Assembly: GCA_007119305.1 (NCBI GenBank)
Contig: SKPY01000455.1
Coordinates: 1 to 6,353 of the forward strand
DNA from: Nitriliruptorales bacterium
GTDB taxonomy: Bacteria; Actinomycetota; Nitriliruptoria; Euzebyales; Egibacteraceae
Direction of reading: 5' to 3'
Length of the DNA: 6,353 nucleotides
A program made the translations under genes and the position numbers. This document shows positions 5,937 to 6,353 of this stretch, piece by piece; position 1 is the first letter of the stretch; every line of letters begins with the position of its first letter. The notes beneath the pieces were generated by a model. It worked only from the letters and a program-made list of their open reading frames with translations. It was not told the DNA's origin and did not search any database.

Positions 5937-6353
5937 CGCTCCCGCTCCTTGTCCTCGGAAGCCGTCTCCGCCCCGGCAGGCTCCTCCTGCGGACCTGCAG
6001 CCCCCTCGGCAGGCGTCTCCGCCTCGGCAGGCCCCTCCTGCGGCCCTGCAGCCCCCTCGGCAGCCGGACGCTGCTCACCGGCCTCAGCGCCTGGGCGCGT
6101 CTCCGCAGCTGGCGCGCTCGGACCACCGCGCGGCTCCGCCTCGGCTGCCGCGCTCGGACCAGCGCGCGGCTCGGTCTCGGCTGGCAGCGCCTCTGCCTCC
6201 GCGGGGCTCACCGGCTCGGGACGGCGGCGCCAGGCGGTGATGGTCTCCGCGACGACGACCGCGGCCATGCCGGAGGCGAGGCCTGCGACCACCGCGATCA
6301 CACCGGCGGTCGACGGGACGCTGCCCGCCTCCGTGGTGACGAGCACCGCGGCG
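5933..6353 (-). CDS. Membrane-anchored protein with Ala/Glu/Pro/Gly-rich tail, coupled to the giant gene (5' end uncertain)
   Basis: The reading frame is open to the right edge, giving 139 visible residues. The first in-frame start is a GTG at 6346, which would give 137 residues, but only 7 bases lie upstream and they hold no ribosome site. The gene may therefore begin outside the window. One membrane helix is clear (about 14-33 from that GTG, STAGVIAVVAGLASGMAAVVV), followed by AWRRRP, which predicts a cytoplasmic C-terminus. The remaining 95 residues are low-complexity, acidic and proline-rich, with two tandem duplications, and end in KERER. The stop overlaps the start of the giant gene as ATGA, so the two products are probably made together and may work together at the membrane. 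No family is recognised; it could also be the C-terminal end of a larger transporter-like protein. Confidence 0.65.
   Translation of the reverse strand, partial: AAVLVTTEAGSVPSTAGVIAVVAGLASGMAAVVVAETITAWRRRPEPVSPAEAEALPAETEPRAGPSAAAEAEPRGGPSAPAAETRPGAEAGEQRPAAEGAAGPQEGPAEAETPAEGAAGPQEEPAGAETASEDKERER
5964..6065 (-). repeat. Tandem duplication, 2 x 51 bp in the low-complexity tail
   Basis: Units at 5964-6014 and 6015-6065 are nearly identical and each starts GTCTCCGCC on the plus strand. They encode two 17-residue copies, AEGAAGPQEGPAEAET and AEGAAGPQEEPAGAET plus one residue each. The period is a multiple of three, so the frame is kept. High identity indicates a recent duplication. Confidence 0.8.
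6113..6184 (-). repeat. Tandem duplication, 2 x 36 bp in the same tail
   Basis: Units at 6113-6148 and 6149-6184 both begin CGCGCTCGGACCA on the plus strand. They encode 12-residue copies built on EPRAGPSAAAEA and EPRGGPSAPAAE. This is a separate duplication from the 51-bp one and is also in frame. Confidence 0.7.

Overview
The window is very GC-rich DNA with GTG and ATG starts, GTGA/ATGA stop-start overlaps and protein families common in high-GC Gram-positive bacteria. An actinobacterium (in the broad sense) is the best guess; no genus can be named from the sequence. All functional calls come from reading the translations by eye, not from database searches.

Layout, left to right. (1) Bases 3-320, plus strand: the C-terminal part of a stand-alone GHKL-type ATP-binding protein (RsbW/SpoIIAB-like anti-sigma kinase family), cut by the left edge. 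(2) Bases 321-568: a convergent gap that holds a decayed core of a GerW/YtfJ-family protein on the minus strand and two terminator-like hairpins. (3) Bases 569-2357, minus strand: a tight three-gene operon of small membrane proteins of the LiaF/LiaI type. They have one-, one- and two-unit two-helix membrane domains, and two of the three carry C-terminal beta-rich 'toastrack'-like domains. Each stop overlaps the next start as GTGA, and a candidate promoter with a paired 9-bp dyad lies just upstream. (4) Bases 2451-2480: a strong hairpin that ends the next unit. (5) Bases 2496-5936, minus strand: a 1146-residue, two-ended membrane-anchored protein whose extracytoplasmic part carries two long blocks of acidic leucine-rich repeats. 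(6) Bases 5933 to the right edge, minus strand: a gene coupled to the previous one by ATGA, encoding a membrane segment and a low-complexity Ala/Glu/Pro/Gly tail; its 5' end may lie outside the window.

The two minus-strand units are probably transcribed separately: a hairpin closes the large-protein unit, and the LiaF-like unit has its own promoter candidate. Both encode cell-envelope proteins. The LiaF-like set fits an envelope-stress sensing or damping module, although no two-component system, PspA or PspC is visible. The large protein resembles the YhgE/Pip-like, X-X-X-Leu-X-X-Gly class of actinobacterial membrane proteins in its N-terminal beta domain and topology. Its acidic 9- and 11-residue repeat expansions are the most unusual thing in the window and the best candidate for something undescribed.
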